Assembly: GCF_000241325.1 (NCBI RefSeq)
Contig: NZ_BAEI01000011.1
Coordinates: 62,001 to 126,000, forward strand
DNA from: Gordonia polyisoprenivorans NBRC 16320 = JCM 10675
GTDB lineage: Bacteria > Actinomycetota > Actinomycetes > Mycobacteriales > Mycobacteriaceae
Direction: 5' to 3'
Length of the DNA: 64,000 bases
The position numbers and the translations under genes are program-made. The notes below the pieces were generated by a model that was given only the letters and a program-made list of their open reading frames with translations, did no database searches and had not been told where the DNA came from. Positions within the stretch are counted from its first letter, which is position 1. Each line of letters starts with the position of its first letter. Positions 60,888 through 64,000 of the stretch are shown piece by piece.

Positions 60888-62585
60888 CTACGCGTACAGC
60901 CGAAGCGCGCCTGGCGCGTGGTCGGGAACAGTGGGATGCTGCGGTGCGACGGCGGTGATCCGGCGATACGGTGCGCCGAGCGGCGGTCGCGGGTCGGCCT
61001 CTCCGGCGTTGGGCCAGAACGCCATGGCGCGTTCGGCCTGGGCGGTGATGGTGAGCGACGGGTTCACGCCGAGGTTCGCCGAGACCGTGGATCCGTCCAC
61101 GATGTGCAGTCCCGGATGACCGAACGCCCGGTGATAGGCGTCGACGACGCCGTCGTCGGGACCGTCCCCGATGGCGCAGCCGCCGAGGAAGTGGGCGGTC
61201 ATCGGGATATCGACGAGGTCGAGGATCGACCCACCCGGATCGCCGTCGATGCGGCGCGCCGCGGCCCGGACGGCCGTGTGTCCCTCGGGAATCCACCGTG
61301 GGGGCGGATCGCCGCCGCCCGGTCGGCTCCGTAGGATCGGGCCGAATCGTCCTCTCCGCGCGTGTAATTCGATCGAGTTGTCGATGGTCTGCATCACCAG
61401 CGCGATGATGGTCCGCTCCGACCAGCGGTGCACCGACAGCGAGCGGGCGGCGGTGATCGGGTGCGCGAGCATGGTCAGTACCGCGCGCAGCAGCCGTGGC
61501 ATGCGTCCGCCGCCGTCGACGAGAACGGCCTGCAGGAGCCCGATCAGGTTGCTGCCCTTGCCGTATCGGACTGGCTCGATGTGGGTGTGATCGTTGGGAT
61601 GAAACGACGAGGTGATGGCGACACCCTCGGTGTAGTCGACGTCGGTGGTGTGGGCCGTCGCGGCGAGGACGGCCTCGGAGTTGGTGCGTACCACCGTCCC
61701 GAGTCGGGGCGACAGATCTGGCAGTCGTCGTGAGCGCGCCATCTCGAGCAGCAGTTTGTTGGTGCCGTAGGTACCGGCGGCCATCACGACCTGGTCGGCA
61801 TACAGCGTCCGGCGTCCTCGCCACGGTGCGCCGGTGCGGTGGGTGCTGACCTCATAGCCACCGCCGCGCGGGTGGAGGCCGTCGACCATCGTCATCGGGA
61901 TGATCTGTGCCCCGGCCCGTTCGGCGAGATACAGGTAGTTCTTGACCAGGGTGTTCTTTGCGCCGACGCGACATCCGGTCATGCACGCGCCGCATTGTGT
62001 GCATCCGGTGCGTTGTGGTCCGGCTCCGCCGAAGTATGGGTCGGCGACCGTGACGCCGGGCGTCCCGAAGAACACCCCGACCGGGGCCGCGACGACGGTG
62101 TCGGCGACTCCCATCCCGTGGGCGACCGATCGCATCACGCGATCGGCGGGGGTGACACCCGGGAAGCTCGTCACGCCGAGCATGCGGGTGGCCTGGTCGT
62201 AGAAGGGGTCGAGCTCGGCGGCCCAGTCGGTGATCGCGCTCCAGTGCGGATCGTCGAAGAACGCCGCGGGCGGGCGATACAGCGTGTTCGCGTAGTTGAG
62301 CGATCCGCCGCCGACACCTGCGCCGGCCATGACCAGCACGTCGCGGAGCGGATGGATGCGCTGGACGCCGAACAGGCCCAGTGCCGGCGCCCATACATAG
62401 TCCCGGAGTCGCCAACTGGTCGTGGGCAACTCGTGGTCGGCGAATCGGCGTCCGGCCTCGAGGACGCCGACGCGATAGCCCTTCTCGGTGAGCCGGAGTG
62501 CGGCGACCGAGCCGCCGAAACCCGAGCCGACGACGAGGACGTCGAAACGATCGGGGTCGTGCGCGGGTGCGTCGGGAGGCGTCAT
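60888..62585 (-). CDS. GMC-type oxidoreductase, ChoD-like
   Basis: A 565-residue flavoprotein with FAD motif DVLVVGSGFGGSVAALRL near residue 15, GAGVGGGSLNYANTLY, and a CTQCGACMTGCRVGAKNTLVKNY cluster of cysteines that resembles a ferredoxin-like motif in Rv3409c (ChoD) relatives. C-terminal blocks are TAHFLGGCAIG and GVNPSLTITAQAERAM. No signal peptide is visible, unlike the GMC enzyme at 42868. Start ATG at 62585 was chosen; TTG at 62606 is an alternative. Steroid or sterol-like alcohol oxidation is likely. Confidence 0.82.
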   Translation of the reverse strand: MTPPDAPAHDPDRFDVLVVGSGFGGSVAALRLTEKGYRVGVLEAGRRFADHELPTTSWRLRDYVWAPALGLFGVQRIHPLRDVLVMAGAGVGGGSLNYANTLYRPPAAFFDDPHWSAITDWAAELDPFYDQATRMLGVTSFPGVTPADRVMRSVAHGMGVADTVVAAPVGVFFGTPGVTVADPYFGGAGPQRTGCTQCGACMTGCRVGAKNTLVKNYLYLAERAGAQIIPMTMVDGLHPRGGGYEVSTHRTGAPWRGRRTLYADQVVMAAGTYGTNKLLLEMARSRRLPDLSPRLGTVVRTNSEAVLAATAHTTDVDYTEGVAITSSFHPNDHTHIEPVRYGKGSNLIGLLQAVLVDGGGRMPRLLRAVLTMLAHPITAARSLSVHRWSERTIIALVMQTIDNSIELHARRGRFGPILRSRPGGGDPPPRWIPEGHTAVRAAARRIDGDPGGSILDLVDIPMTAHFLGGCAIGDGPDDGVVDAYHRAFGHPGLHIVDGSTVSANLGVNPSLTITAQAERAMAFWPNAGEADPRPPLGAPYRRITAVAPQHPTVPDHAPGALRLYA

Positions 62586-62605
62586 GGGATGTGATGCTAA
62601 CGACA

Positions 62606-62634
62606 ATCATAGAAACAGTCCAGACTGCTTGTAA
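62606..62634 (-). promoter_or_regulatory. Candidate promoter/operator of the ChoD-like gene
   Basis: On the minus strand TATGAT (62606-62611) lies 20 bp before the ATG, with weak TTACAA (62629-62634) 17 bases further up. The spacer holds the near-palindrome CAGTCCAGACTG (62616-62627). Confidence 0.45.
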
Positions 62635-62848
62635 GCCTGATCTGACCCGGACAAGTGCGACATCGAGGCTGTCCGGTCGGGTAGGTGGTGGCCTGGTGTG
62701 GTGGCCCTACTGTGTCCGAAGTGCACGATTCGCTCTTGCGGCGCAGGGGATCTGTGGAGAACAGTCGGATCTCGCTCGCCCGAAACGCTCACGTCCGGGC
62801 AATTCATCTGTTGAGATGAACAGATCATCTGATGAGGAGTTCGGCTGC

Positions 62849-64000
62849 ATGGCAACGCAATTCGCTCAACAAGGACAAACCGGACGTCCGTCGTTCGGTG
62901 GTCGACTCGCTCAGCTCCGCCGGTCGCTGACCCCGGCCGAATGGGCCAGTATCGGCGGCATGGTCGCCGTCGTGGCAGCCCTGCACATCATCGGATGGGT
63001 GACCCTGGTCGTCTTCGTGGCACCGCACGACTTCAGCGTCGGGCAGAAGACCCTGGGCCTCGACGTCGGGCTGACCGCCTACACCCTGGGTATGCGTCAC
63101 GCCTTCGACGCCGACCACATCTCGGCGATCGACAACACCACCCGCAAACTCCTCGGCGACGGACAGCGGCCGATGACCGTCGGATTCTGGTTCTCGTTGG
63201 GACACTCCACAATCGTCTTCGGGCTGGCGTTGTTGCTCTCCTTCGGTGTGCGGGCACTCGCGGGGCCGGTCGAGGACGACTCGTCGGCGCTGCACCACTA
63301 CACGGGTCTCATCGGCACCACGGTCTCCGGCGGCTTCCTCTACCTCATCGCCGCGATCAACATCGTGATCCTGTTCGGGATCGTCAAGGTCTTCCGCGCG
63401 ATGCGTCAGGGCGACTACTCCGAGGATGAACTCGAAAACCACTTGAACAATCGAGGTTTCATGAACCGCATCCTCGGTCGCTTCATGAAGTCGGTGACCA
63501 AGCCGTGGCAGATGTACCCCATCGGGGTCCTGTTCGGGCTGGGCTTCGACACCGCGACCGAGGTCGCCCTGCTCGTCCTCGCCGGCAGTAGCGCCGCCGC
63601 CGGACTGCCCTGGTACGCGATCCTGTGCCTGCCGGTCCTGTTCGCCGCGGGTATGAGCCTGTTCGACAGCATCGACGGCACGTTCATGAACTTCGCCTAC
63701 GGTTGGGCCTTCGCCAACCCCGTGCGCAAGGTCTACTACAACCTCACCATCACAGGACTGTCGGTCGTGGTCGCCTTCGTCATCGGCACCATCGAGATCC
63801 TCGGACTGCTGGCCGACGAGTTCGGCTGGAGCGGCCCGTTCTGGGATGACGTCTCCGGGATCGATCTGAACATCGTCGGCTACGCCATCGTCGGTCTGTT
63901 CATCGTCACCTGGCTCGTCGCCGTGGTCATCTGGCGCGTCGGGCGAATCGAGCAGCGGTGGGCGCTGGCGCCGGCGACCGCGGCCGAGCGTGTCGAATAG
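62849..64000 (+). CDS. NiCoT-family nickel/cobalt permease
   Basis: A 383-residue membrane protein with eight predicted helices and the diagnostic RHAFDADHISAIDNTTR motif (HX4DH) in helix 2, plus FSLGHSTIVF, LFGLGFDTATEVALL and LFDSIDGTFMNFAYGWAF. It imports Ni2+ or Co2+ by secondary transport. GAGGAG lies 10 bases before the ATG; an in-frame ATG at 62816 lies within a hairpin. No urease or hydrogenase genes lie in the window. The stop codon is the last triplet of the window. Confidence 0.92.
   Translation: MATQFAQQGQTGRPSFGGRLAQLRRSLTPAEWASIGGMVAVVAALHIIGWVTLVVFVAPHDFSVGQKTLGLDVGLTAYTLGMRHAFDADHISAIDNTTRKLLGDGQRPMTVGFWFSLGHSTIVFGLALLLSFGVRALAGPVEDDSSALHHYTGLIGTTVSGGFLYLIAAINIVILFGIVKVFRAMRQGDYSEDELENHLNNRGFMNRILGRFMKSVTKPWQMYPIGVLFGLGFDTATEVALLVLAGSSAAAGLPWYAILCLPVLFAAGMSLFDSIDGTFMNFAYGWAFANPVRKVYYNLTITGLSVVVAFVIGTIEILGLLADEFGWSGPFWDDVSGIDLNIVGYAIVGLFIVTWLVAVVIWRVGRIEQRWALAPATAAERVE

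Overview
The window is 64 kb of GC-rich actinobacterial chromosome, most likely from Gordonia or a close mycolate-containing relative (Rhodococcus, Mycobacterium). The evidence is the ctpE / Rv0909-like / Rv0910-like gene order known from Mycobacterium, an IdeR-type iron box, many leaderless or GTG starts, a large LuxR-type (LAL) regulator, and DUF222/HNH genes of the 13E12 repeat type. No rRNA, tRNA, CRISPR array, phage or classical insertion sequence was seen.

Region 1 (1-6978): the C-terminus of a CtpE-like P-type ATPase, a split Rv0909/Rv0910-like toxin-antitoxin pair with a DNA glycosylase gene between the partners, a membrane-anchored substrate-binding/VWA protein, and a three-gene unit for extracytosolic flavin electron transfer (FMN-binding lipoprotein, ApbE flavin transferase, NqrB/RnfD-like membrane domain fused to a ferredoxin-reductase domain). 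Region 2 (6995-13991): a LysR regulator divergent from pcaF-pcaD-pcaI-pcaJ, then a convergent LAL regulator. Region 3 (14133-36968): two inverted copies of a DUF222/HNH gene, each bounded by short inverted repeats, enclose benA-benB-(benC-FCD-benD fusion), a divergent LysR-catB-catC-catA operon, an AAA+ ATPase, a MOSC protein, proline catabolism genes (pruA, pruB) and a phosphonate-type ABC importer with a PhnZ-like HD oxygenase and a PhnF-like regulator.

Together regions 2 and 3 encode every enzyme from benzoate through catechol, cis,cis-muconate, muconolactone, 3-oxoadipate enol-lactone and 3-oxoadipate to succinyl-CoA and acetyl-CoA. The pca and ben/cat divergent promoters carry closely similar LysR-type sites (TTGATA-N10-CTCAAT), which suggests one regulon. 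No benzoate importer is visible.

Region 4 (37004-49034): PucR-type regulator, type III glutamine synthetase, FUSC-type membrane protein with a MarR regulator and an 18-bp palindromic operator, a secreted cholesterol-oxidase-like GMC enzyme, TetR, SRPBCC, SDR, type II NADH dehydrogenase and an iron-siderophore binding lipoprotein with an IdeR box. Region 5 (49185-58142): a seven-gene operon behind a candidate S-box (SAM) riboswitch, comprising three LLM-class flavin monooxygenases and a complete Opp/Dpp-type ABC importer. It is read here as a scavenging system for an organosulfur compound and is the best candidate for an undescribed pathway. Region 6 (58149-64000): an M24 peptidase, repeat-rich DNA, a third and more divergent DUF222/HNH gene, a second GMC oxidoreductase and a NiCoT-type nickel/cobalt permease.
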